Shown: one piece after another, positions 15,511-22,265 of the stretch
Position numbering within the stretch: position 1 is the first letter of the stretch
Layout: every line of letters starts with the position of its first letter
DNA from: a virus
Direction: 5' to 3' (one strand)
DNA length: 28,611 bases
IMG/VR virus record: IMGVR_UViG_3300044678_000865
Location: 1-28,611 of that record
Program-made: the position numbers and the translations under genes
Notes under the pieces: model-generated
What the model was told of the DNA's origin: nothing
What the model saw: the letters and a program-made list of their open reading frames with translations, nothing else
The model's database searches: none

Positions 15511-17485
15511 ATCGTCCTTTGTTCATTGAATTACCAGAAAATGTTCTGTCGACATCAACTTTTATGTTAGCAGATTCTACTGCTTGTTTCATTTGAGCAG
15601 CCATATTAGATATTAAACGAGTCATAGTTTGTTCAAACCGAGAATCTCGTTTTTCCATCTGTGCAGCAAAACGATCAATGCCTCCAACATTGGTACCAGC
15701 TACGGTCATACCATCATTGACTTTAGTAAATTTATCACGCGGATTAAATGTAACAAATCCATCATTTACCATAACTGCATCATTAGCACCGCCGCCGCCG
15801 GTTACGGTTACTGCACTTGAATTAACCGTCATATTTTCAATTGGAGTGCCAGTAAATTTATCTGCAAATGATTTAATTGCATCAGCCGCAGCCGTAAATT
15901 TACCTCCGATGATTGGTATAGCTCCACCTAACGTAGTTAATTCTGCAGCAACGCTGGTAACCGATTTATTAAGTATTGCAGCGGACCCAACTACGTTATC
16001 TACTTGATTTTGAAAATTAAAAAATGTATCTGCACCTGATTTTAATCCTTCTTTTGTTGCACCAATTGCAACTTTATAATCACTTAATGCAGTTTTAATA
16101 CCGGCTATTGAATCAGTATACATTGATTTAAATGCACCTTTATCATATCCAGAAATGTTCATTTCTGCATCTTTAGTTGCAAATCTTGCAAGAATGCCTT
16201 TGGTTTCAATGTTACGAAGTGATTCGGCCATTTTATCTTGTGTGGTACGAGTATCATCTGCTTCCATGATTTCTGCCATATCATCTCGACTAGCACCCAG
16301 ATCTTGTAATTCTTTTTCTAAAGCTTCTCCAGTTAAATCGAATAATTTTTCAGCCCCCATCGATTTTAACAATTTGCGTTTTTGCACCATTTTTGCCATG
16401 GTACCTTCTTCAACGCCTAACGTTGTAGCCAATTGTTTACGTGCTAACATGTTATTTTCTAAAACATCACCTTGTGAATCCATGATTTGTTTCATGATGT
16501 CGGCTTGTTTATTCATGTCGCCTTGAATAGTAGCTTGTCTATATAAATTAGTTAAACTTTCACCTTGATTGTTGACTAAACGCTTTCCTGATAATAATTG
16601 ATATTCTAATTCATTTCCTACACTTGATTCGATATTTAATAACTCATCGCCCGTTTTAGCCATTTGTTCCATGGATAAACCTAATGCTTTGGATTTCATT
16701 ACTGCTAATCCTAAAGTTTTTGGCATTCTGCTATATTGCAATGAAGTTTCAGAACCAGCAGCTGCAATTTCTGCATCAATTGTACGTTGAACTCCTTTAA
16801 GTCCGGTTATTTGTTCGATAGCTTTAGCTTCATTTGCACGTAAAACTAATTGTTTTTCTAATTGTTCTGCAGTAACTTTACCAGTACTGGCAACGTCTCG
16901 GGATGCAATTCCGGCGTTCATATCCATGATTGCTTCTGCAGCTTCTTCTGATACCCCAACAATATCCGTTAAATAACGTTGTTGTTTAATTAGTGATTGA
17001 TTAAATTGGTTACCGCCTTTATCAGATACAATAAATCCGTTAGTTAAATTTCCTAGTTGTTTAATATATTTTTCTGTTTCTTCGCGACCGAAATTCAAAT
17101 CGATTGATAATGTATCAATTGCAAATCCCATATCTTGGGCAGCATCTTCAGTAATTCCATAAGATTTAATTAATTCATTATTTCTCGCAAAAACTTTAGT
17201 AATTTGTTCTACATTATCTAAAAATCCTTTATTTAAACCTTGTAACGTTCCAGTTAATTTATTAATACCGGTTGCTAAATTAGCAGAATCCGTTTGCATT
17301 GATAACATTGCTTGGGACTGCAGTTTAAATATATCAGTTATACTACCAACTTGAGATTCTAAATTTGAATATGCGCTAGATAAATCAGTTGTAAGTTGAC
17401 CTGCAGCTTCGCTTATTTTTTTAGGCATACCTAAACGAGGCTGTTGTTTAAGACGTTTAATTGTATGTAAGTAAGAGTTATGCAT
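15503..17485 (-). CDS. Probable tail tape-measure protein (660 aa)
   Basis: This protein would set tail length and occupy the tube lumen. The 660-aa sequence is largely helical and low in aromatics, with long Gln/Ala/Glu/Lys-rich stretches (residues 25-470), a hydrophobic Gly/Ala-rich segment near 520-560 (ELTTLGGAIPIIGGKFTAAA), and a C-terminal region ending SGNSMNKGRYA. It directly follows the gp26-like/86-aa pair and precedes the tube-cap candidate, the usual place for a tape measure (T4 gp29 is about 590 aa). The annotated ATG is only 6 nt after an ATATTTAT motif and has no Shine-Dalgarno; Met20 (MPKKISEAAG) is an alternative start. No lytic transglycosylase or peptidase motif is seen. 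Confidence 0.75.
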   Translation of the reverse strand: MHNSYLHTIKRLKQQPRLGMPKKISEAAGQLTTDLSSAYSNLESQVGSITDIFKLQSQAMLSMQTDSANLATGINKLTGTLQGLNKGFLDNVEQITKVFARNNELIKSYGITEDAAQDMGFAIDTLSIDLNFGREETEKYIKQLGNLTNGFIVSDKGGNQFNQSLIKQQRYLTDIVGVSEEAAEAIMDMNAGIASRDVASTGKVTAEQLEKQLVLRANEAKAIEQITGLKGVQRTIDAEIAAAGSETSLQYSRMPKTLGLAVMKSKALGLSMEQMAKTGDELLNIESSVGNELEYQLLSGKRLVNNQGESLTNLYRQATIQGDMNKQADIMKQIMDSQGDVLENNMLARKQLATTLGVEEGTMAKMVQKRKLLKSMGAEKLFDLTGEALEKELQDLGASRDDMAEIMEADDTRTTQDKMAESLRNIETKGILARFATKDAEMNISGYDKGAFKSMYTDSIAGIKTALSDYKVAIGATKEGLKSGADTFFNFQNQVDNVVGSAAILNKSVTSVAAELTTLGGAIPIIGGKFTAAADAIKSFADKFTGTPIENMTVNSSAVTVTGGGGANDAVMVNDGFVTFNPRDKFTKVNDGMTVAGTNVGGIDRFAAQMEKRDSRFEQTMTRLISNMAAQMKQAVESANIKVDVDRTFSGNSMNKGRYA

Positions 17486-17491
17486 ATATCA

Positions 17492-17499
17492 ATAAATAT
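17492..17499 (-). promoter_or_regulatory. ATATTTAT motif (site e)
   Basis: The coding strand reads CGATATTTATTGATATATG, which places the octamer 6 nt before the tape-measure ATG and 6 nt after the stop of the 86-aa gene. Confidence 0.45.
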
Positions 17500-17505
17500 C
17501 GTTAA

Positions 17506-17766
17506 TTACTTTTTTGAAGTCACAGGCCCGCGAGATACGTTACTTGTCGGTTTCGGATCTGGTTGCAATTTTTCATTGACTTTATTGATCCAAAATTTTC
17601 TTAAAAATATTGGCATTGTATAAACAGTATTCCAATCCCATCGGCCTTCGCCTGCCCAAATTAAATCAAACAATATGTTATGTAATGCTTTTCGATCGGA
17701 TGCATTAAAACCAAAAAAAGTTTGATCCAATTTGAAATTTAGATTTGAAGGTGCCTCCCTGTTCAC
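17506..17766 (-). CDS. Small tail-assembly protein overlapping the gp26-like gene; T4 gp51-like or frameshift extension
   Basis: This 86-codon frame overlaps the gp26-like gene by 62 nt in another frame. Its core, DLIWAGEGRWDWNTVYTMP (34-52) followed by IFLRKFWINKVNEKL, resembles the 'D-L-I/V-x-x-G-x-G-x-[FW]...Y-x-M-P...LR-x-F' motif of T4 gp51-type hub assembly proteins. The frame has no ATG before residue 51, so independent translation would need the GTG at 17766 (no clear Shine-Dalgarno) or a TTG. The alternative is expression by slippage on the T7 run at 17713-17719, giving a gp26-like fusion of about 320 aa. It lies just before the tape-measure gene, where lambda gpG/gpGT-type chaperones sit. 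The coding status is well supported; the mode of expression is open. Confidence 0.78.
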   Translation of the reverse strand: MNREAPSNLNFKLDQTFFGFNASDRKALHNILFDLIWAGEGRWDWNTVYTMPIFLRKFWINKVNEKLQPDPKPTSNVSRGPVTSKK

Positions 17767-18469
17767 CTTCGAATTCCAATTCTAAATTTACTCCCGGTGT
17801 ATTTGCTTGAACGAATTCTCGAAAACGTTTTGCATCTCGTGCTAAAAATTCATAGCGAATAAAATTTTCAATATCCGTTGCTGATCGTGATGCATTAATT
17901 TGTTTGATTAAACCTTGTAATGCACTAGAAATAGTTCGGTCATCGGTAATTTTTTTTGATTCTCGATTAGTTAAAAATGAAAATTTAAGTGTAAACTTAT
18001 CATTTACTTGATAATCAAATTCTCCATTTTGATCGGCTTGTAATTCAAATGGCAAAAAGGTTAATTTAGTTAAATCAGCAGTCCGCTCATATGTTTTGCC
18101 AGTTTCTGGATCTGTTACTTGTACAGGATATTCCGGACCATATGATAAAATACGAGCTTGAATAATTAATGCATCTTTATCTGCTTGTGCAATCGTGTCT
18201 GCATCAATTCCTGGCGTAATAATCAAACTTTCAATCAATTTATCTAAAACAATGCCTTCTCGTATATATGATAAATTAGTTAAAATATCTTCATCATATG
18301 CTGTCATGTATCGCATTTCAAGTTGTCCGTTTCGTAACGGGTGCGATTCGGGATAAATTTTACCTGCCGATGGCAATGAAATTATTTCTGTTGGAATTGT
18401 ATTGCGCTTGGTTTGTTCGTATTGTTGCTTAGCAAGTGCAATGATGTCTTGATTTGTTACTGATTTCAT
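17705..18469 (-). CDS. gp26: Baseplate protein / tail-assembly chaperone, T4 gp26 family (254 aa)
   Basis: The signature is SLPSAGKIYPESHPLRNGQL (31-50) followed by EMRYMTAYDEDILTNLSYIR (51-70) and LDKLIESLII, the typical start of T4 gp26-type baseplate proteins. The middle has NAxYGPEYPV-like strands (SYGPEYPVQVTDPETGKTY) and the end has FLARDAKRFREFVQANTPGV. The C-terminus FQIGSNFFWF resembles the family ending in a FFWP-type motif, so the zero-frame product is probably complete. An AAAGGATA-type Shine-Dalgarno lies 22 nt downstream of an ATATTTAT motif. The gene lies after the tube gene and its terminator and before the tape-measure gene; it may also feed a frameshifted fusion with the 86-aa frame. 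Confidence 0.87.
   Translation of the reverse strand: MKSVTNQDIIALAKQQYEQTKRNTIPTEIISLPSAGKIYPESHPLRNGQLEMRYMTAYDEDILTNLSYIREGIVLDKLIESLIITPGIDADTIAQADKDALIIQARILSYGPEYPVQVTDPETGKTYERTADLTKLTFLPFELQADQNGEFDYQVNDKFTLKFSFLTNRESKKITDDRTISSALQGLIKQINASRSATDIENFIRYEFLARDAKRFREFVQANTPGVNLELEFEGEQGGTFKSKFQIGSNFFWF
17713..17719 (-). other. Candidate slippery site: seven T residues in the gp26-like/86-aa overlap
   Basis: The zero frame reads AAC TTT TTT TGG TTT TAA and terminates two codons after the run. The 86-aa frame is read if the ribosome moves +1 or -2 on the run (TTT TTT GGT TTT AAT). Transcriptional slippage on the same homopolymer would also connect the frames. Confidence 0.5.
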
Positions 18470-18491
18470 TAATATCCTTTATAACTTTATT

Positions 18492-18499
18492 ATAAATAT
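18492..18499 (-). promoter_or_regulatory. ATATTTAT motif (site f), probable promoter of the gp26-like gene
   Basis: CATATTTATAATAAAG is followed after 22 nt by the ATG, with AAAGGA between. It lies just past the terminator of the tube gene, so a new promoter is needed here. Confidence 0.6.
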
Positions 18500-18510
18500 G
18501 TATGAACAAG

Positions 18511-18534
18511 AAAAATGGGGCTGTTATGCCCCAT
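18511..18534 (-). terminator. Intrinsic terminator after the tail tube gene
   Basis: On the minus strand ATGGGGC and GCCCCAT form a 7-bp stem around ATAACA, followed by a short T tract (TTTTC). It begins 12 nt after the tube stop codon. Confidence 0.85.
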
Positions 18535-18546
18535 AAATCATTAATA

Positions 18547-19077
18547 TTAGAAACTTAAGAATGCCCAATCGTAACGAAGAGTTAATTCAATAGTAACTAC
18601 ATCTTCCGTTGACCAATCCAATGATCCAAAGTTTGCATCAACAATATATGTTCCGTTTAAGATCCATTCTTCAATTACTTCACCTAATGGAGAAAGTTGT
18701 TTCAATCTTACTTCTTTTTTATAAAATGAAGAATACCCATCGCGGCCTGTTGCTGATTCATGATGTAAACGAATCCATTCCATTACTGCCTGTGCACCTG
18801 ATGGAACAATTGCATCATAAAGTGATACCGAAATTGTATTCCAAACAGATTTACCTTTAACATAACGCTGTACGTTAATATGATCTAAAGTAATTTCTCC
18901 GTTTGCAATACTAGGTTTTGCTGATGCTTTAATTAAATATGCAGGAACATCGCCAATTGACATGATAAATTGATGTTGTTTTTTTGGTTCCCATGAAAAT
19001 GCATTACTATAAAATCCTGCCGGGTTTTCTCCAGCATAATCCGTTAAGTTGCCATTTACTTGATCTTGTAGTGCCAT
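18547..19077 (-). CDS. gp19: Tail tube protein, T4 gp19 type (176 aa)
   Basis: This is the major structural subunit of the rigid inner tail tube. At 176 aa it is close to T4 gp19 (163 aa). Features are FSWEPKKQHQFIMSIGDVPA (28-47), then YLIKASAKPSI, LDHINVQRYVKGKSVWNTIS (64-83), VSLYDAIVPSGAQAVMEWIR (84-103), and the closing strand NGTYIVDANFGSLDWSTEDV with VTIELTLRYDWAFL. This is the standard tube fold order. The Shine-Dalgarno is AGGA. The gene lies directly downstream of the sheath but is transcriptionally separated by terminators on both sides, which would allow expression independent of the sheath. Confidence 0.93.
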   Translation of the reverse strand: MALQDQVNGNLTDYAGENPAGFYSNAFSWEPKKQHQFIMSIGDVPAYLIKASAKPSIANGEITLDHINVQRYVKGKSVWNTISVSLYDAIVPSGAQAVMEWIRLHHESATGRDGYSSFYKKEVRLKQLSPLGEVIEEWILNGTYIVDANFGSLDWSTEDVVTIELTLRYDWAFLSF

Positions 19078-19100
19078 GTTTTATCCTATTGTATTTTCTT

Positions 19101-19108
19101 ATAAATAT
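19101..19108 (-). promoter_or_regulatory. ATATTTAT motif (site g), probable promoter of the tube gene
   Basis: The octamer sits in CTTATATTTATAAG, a perfect 6-bp inverted repeat with a 2-nt centre, 23 nt upstream of the tube ATG and just past the sheath terminator. Confidence 0.6.
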
Positions 19109-19117
19109 AAGTACAGT

Positions 19118-19147
19118 AAAAAAGGTAGAACTTTCATCCTACCTTTT
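19118..19147 (-). terminator. Intrinsic terminator after the tail sheath gene
   Basis: On the minus strand AAAAGGTAG and CTACCTTTT form a 9-bp stem with a 10-nt loop, with six T residues running from the stem end. It lies 13 nt after the sheath stop codon. Confidence 0.85.
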
Positions 19148-19160
19148 AAACTATTTTTTA

Positions 19161-21659
19161 CTACTGCGTAAATGTCGCACCTGTTGATTGAATATTGAAA
19201 TCTAAAACAATAAATTCTGCAGTTCTGGTTGGTTGCAAAAATAATTGTCCGTATAAAATATTTCTATCAATTAAATCTGGTGTATTATTTGAAGCATCCA
19301 TTACTACACGGAAAACTGACAATCCTTGTTGTGCTCTTACTTGTTCTAAATAAGGATTAACAATTGCCAAGAATCTGTCTCGTGTCTGCGATGTATTTTG
19401 TTCAAATACCAAATAACGAGTTGATGATGCAATAAATTTCTTGATTGTAATCAATAATCGACGTACATTTACTCGGTCTAATGCACTTGGAAGAGACTGT
19501 AGTGTCTTTTGACCCCAAATCACTATACCTTCGTTAGGGAAGTTCGCAATAGGATTAACGCGAGCTTCATACAATGTATCTCGATCTGCTTGTGCTAAAG
19601 ATTGATATGTATCAATTACAGAATTTAAACTACCACGATTCAAACCAGCTGGTGCATACCATGGAGCTGCAACTGCATCATTGAATGCCAATGCGCCTGG
19701 AACAACAACTGAAGGTGGTACCCAAATTGGAACATTCTTGCTAGGATTAACAATTCGCACCCATGGCCAATATGTTGCAGTATAATTATCATCAATATTT
19801 TGTACTTGTGATGTTACGGTTGATATTGAATCAGTTAATGCATTTGAATCCATTACATAGAATGTATCTTGACGAGTTGTAGCCAAATCTCTAGCTGCAG
19901 TTGTCACCGCAGAATGCAAACTATCAATAACACCTGGGGTAAGCAACATATTAACATCATAATAATCTGTATTGCTTAACAATGTAAATGCTTTATTATA
20001 AGCTTTCGTACCCGTACTAGTTGAAGTTGAACAATCAAATCCAAATGTATTTGTAGAAGCAATATTGATTCCAGAATATTTAGGTAAATTTGGACGAGTA
20101 CCATCAAATCCGCCTTGGAATGGCATAATGAATTTTCTAGTAGTTAAAGCAACATTAGTTGTAAATGTAGACCCCGTCAATGCTGCTTGCAATGAACCAC
20201 TATATGCAGCGGTTAATGAAGGAAATCCTGCTTGTCCATCTTGATTTACATCACCTAAATAAAAATCTGAATTGCTACCAGTATTTGAACCTGATGTTGG
20301 AATTGGAGCTAAATAATTAATATTGTTTTGTGCGGTAAAATCAAATCCTAAATAATTCTTTGAACTATATTCAGATGCAACAACTTGCGATGTTTTATAT
20401 GTTGCTGCAGATAAATTCAATGTACCAGATACCATCGGTATTGGTGAATTAACAGCACGGAATCCAAATGGTACCAATGTTTTATCAATAGTTGAATTTG
20501 AAACTGCATCTGCTACTTCAACTCGAATATATTGTGAATTATTTGAATAATCGCCATTTACAAAAAGTTGTCCATTGTCATTTACTGTTTGATATCGATC
20601 TCCAATTATTCTTGCAATATATCTAGATGAATTTGGATTCAAATTGACATTAGTAAATGTTTCTACAACATCAGGAACTTTGTCGGTATCTTGAGATGAA
20701 TATGGAGAATTTGGAATACCTGGTGTAGGTGATAATGAATTTACTCTACGAATTTCTACTGTAAAGGCTCCATATCCTGCAGGATCGCCTGTTTCGGTTG
20801 ATAATCTAACATCTCGGATACCAATCTTTGTTTCATAATTTACTGATGTGCCATGTGACAATGTATGAAACTTAAATAAATTTTTAGTAAGCGAACCAAT
20901 TTTTTGCGATGTTACCCACGGCGTTGATGCTACATTGTAATCTTGTAAAAATTCATAATTTGAAATTTTTTCTAATGATATTGTAACATTGGCTAAATTT
21001 GCAAACAATGATGATGCAGCAAGATTTTCATATTGCACGTATACTGGATAATCTGTTGATTTAGGAGATGTTCCAAATACTTTTGAAATATAATTGTTTG
21101 CTGTAGATACAATTGATGCTGATATTGGAGTTGTTTCACTTACTAAGAATGAACCACCAAATCCAATTGCACTTGCGTCATTACCAGTTGCGACTGCATA
21201 TGAACCAGAAACTGTAATTGCAAATGACCCCGAAGTACTAGATGCTATTACTGAATCTTCGAATAGATTGGTTGCACCCGTTGTAGTTACTGCTTGAACT
21301 GGATGTAATATGTGTGTTACAACTTTTGTTGAACCTGATTGTGCAACAACTGCCAATCCACCATTAGTTAATTTATATCCATCTTCATACAATAAACGTG
21401 TTACGGTAATTACGTTACCATTACGTAAATAATCTTGAACTACATATGGAACGTATGAATCATCCGTAAATGATCCAAATTGTGCCGTAAACTGTCCAAA
21501 TGATGTGATTTGTGTAGGAACTAAAGCAGGCCCTTTTGTTGTTGGTCCTACAATTGCTGCTCCTATTTGCGCAATAGCTCCAGGTAAAAACGATTGATCA
21601 ATTTCATTCGTAAATACACCAGGAGAAACTATTCCAGCGCCTATTTGTCTTTCTGCCAT
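19161..21659 (-). CDS. gp18: Tail sheath protein, T4 gp18 type (832 aa)
   Basis: This is the contractile sheath subunit that drives the tube through the host envelope. The start AERQIGAGIVSPGVFTNEID (2-21) with QSFLPGAIAQIGAAIVGPTT and KGPALVPTQITSFGQFTAQF is the standard sheath N-terminus. The C-terminal half has the conserved fold elements: NEGIVIWGQKTLQSLPSALD, RVNVRRLLITIKKFIASSTR, YLVFEQNT, then the end FIVLDFNIQSTGATFTQ. At 832 aa it is longer than T4 gp18 (659 aa); the extra length is in the middle (about residues 100-560), where outer domains are inserted in other sheaths. An AGGAG Shine-Dalgarno precedes the start, 22 nt downstream of an ATATTTAT motif, and a terminator follows the stop. 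Confidence 0.95.
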   Translation of the reverse strand: MAERQIGAGIVSPGVFTNEIDQSFLPGAIAQIGAAIVGPTTKGPALVPTQITSFGQFTAQFGSFTDDSYVPYVVQDYLRNGNVITVTRLLYEDGYKLTNGGLAVVAQSGSTKVVTHILHPVQAVTTTGATNLFEDSVIASSTSGSFAITVSGSYAVATGNDASAIGFGGSFLVSETTPISASIVSTANNYISKVFGTSPKSTDYPVYVQYENLAASSLFANLANVTISLEKISNYEFLQDYNVASTPWVTSQKIGSLTKNLFKFHTLSHGTSVNYETKIGIRDVRLSTETGDPAGYGAFTVEIRRVNSLSPTPGIPNSPYSSQDTDKVPDVVETFTNVNLNPNSSRYIARIIGDRYQTVNDNGQLFVNGDYSNNSQYIRVEVADAVSNSTIDKTLVPFGFRAVNSPIPMVSGTLNLSAATYKTSQVVASEYSSKNYLGFDFTAQNNINYLAPIPTSGSNTGSNSDFYLGDVNQDGQAGFPSLTAAYSGSLQAALTGSTFTTNVALTTRKFIMPFQGGFDGTRPNLPKYSGINIASTNTFGFDCSTSTSTGTKAYNKAFTLLSNTDYYDVNMLLTPGVIDSLHSAVTTAARDLATTRQDTFYVMDSNALTDSISTVTSQVQNIDDNYTATYWPWVRIVNPSKNVPIWVPPSVVVPGALAFNDAVAAPWYAPAGLNRGSLNSVIDTYQSLAQADRDTLYEARVNPIANFPNEGIVIWGQKTLQSLPSALDRVNVRRLLITIKKFIASSTRYLVFEQNTSQTRDRFLAIVNPYLEQVRAQQGLSVFRVVMDASNNTPDLIDRNILYGQLFLQPTRTAEFIVLDFNIQSTGATFTQ

Positions 21660-21681
21660 TTATACTCCTATGATTTTTTTT

Positions 21682-21689
21682 ATAAATAT
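21682..21689 (-). promoter_or_regulatory. ATATTTAT motif (site h), probable promoter of the sheath gene
   Basis: CATATTTATAAAAAAAATC is followed by AGGAG and the sheath ATG, with 22 nt between octamer and ATG, the same spacing as for the tube and gp26-like genes. Confidence 0.6.
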
Positions 21690-21708
21690 GAATCCGCGAA
21701 CTCAAACC

Positions 21709-21978
21709 TTATGCGGTTGGAGTAAATGTTCCAGATTGAATATTGATTTCGCCTTCGCCGTAACGTTCGCGCATTTTGTCTAATAATTCTGATTCTTGTT
21801 TACGCAAATTATAAAATGTATTCATGCAACGAGTTTGTTCGTTTTGTAACATTTCTAATCGTTGTTGCGTTATGGTAATTTCAATTGCTAAGTTTCCTAA
21901 TTCTAAAGCATTGCTATTATAAGAATTTCGCAACTCCATAATTTCATCTAAATGCTCTTTATCTAGTTTTCGAGTCAT
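21709..21978 (-). CDS. Small coiled-coil protein upstream of the sheath gene (89 aa)
   Basis: The 89-aa protein is mostly one long helix. Heptad-like Leu/Ile spacing runs from DEHLDEIMELRNSY through LGNLAIEITITQQRLEMLQN to NLRKQESELLDKMRERYGEG (64-83), followed by a short tail (INIQSGTFTPTA). Small proteins of this style, with a YGEG-x-I-N ending, recur in environmental T4-like phages next to structural genes. Their function is not known to me; chaperone or assembly roles are only possibilities. An AAAGG Shine-Dalgarno is present. It ends 49 nt before the sheath ATG and shares no terminator with it, so read-through into the sheath gene is possible. Confidence 0.8.
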   Translation of the reverse strand: MTRKLDKEHLDEIMELRNSYNSNALELGNLAIEITITQQRLEMLQNEQTRCMNTFYNLRKQESELLDKMRERYGEGEINIQSGTFTPTA

Positions 21979-22016
21979 GGTAACCTTTTCTTGATATTAT
22001 AATGAAAATGTTTCAT

Positions 22017-22259
22017 TTATCCAAGCATTTCAGTTTTAGATATATCAATTGAAATTGCATCTACGGAAAGTATGTCTCCTTCTATAGTAAAATCTTCTCG
22101 TTTAGTAAGTGAAGTACCGCCAGGTACATTGGATACATCAATGTTTAATCCATAACATGCATCATCAACATACACGTTAATGATTAAATCAAATCCATCA
22201 ACCGTGTCAATGGCAGTTATTCGTTTACCGAATATAAATTGTTTTAGTGTTAGTTTCAT
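22017..22259 (-). CDS. Hypothetical protein (80 aa), mostly beta
   Basis: I do not recognise this protein. It is 80 aa with alternating hydrophobic strands (ITAIDTVDGFDLIINVYVDD, then ACYGLNIDVSNVP, DFTIEGDILSVDAISIDISK) and a net acidic charge, which suggests a small beta-barrel. It starts 6 nt after the delta-60 propeller gene and is followed by the coiled-coil gene, so it belongs to the fibre/sheath transcription block. A structural or assembly role is an inference from place only. The ATG at 22259 is preceded by CCCC and no clear Shine-Dalgarno. Confidence 0.65.
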   Translation of the reverse strand: MKLTLKQFIFGKRITAIDTVDGFDLIINVYVDDACYGLNIDVSNVPGGTSLTKREDFTIEGDILSVDAISIDISKTEMLG

Positions 22260-22265
22260 GGGGTT

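Noticed and set aside
17705-17766. A canonical -1 frameshift heptamer (X-XXY-YYZ) at the gp26-like/86-aa overlap
   Set aside because: A -1 shift from the gp26-like frame leads to a third frame, not the one that encodes the 86-aa protein; only +1 or -2 connects them.
21680-21690. T4-type late promoters (TATAAATA) driving plus-strand transcription
   Set aside because: The plus strand does carry exact matches (for example at 3035, 18491, 21681), but no plausible plus-strand genes lie downstream. I kept the motif as a minus-strand or undefined element and noted the orientation problem.
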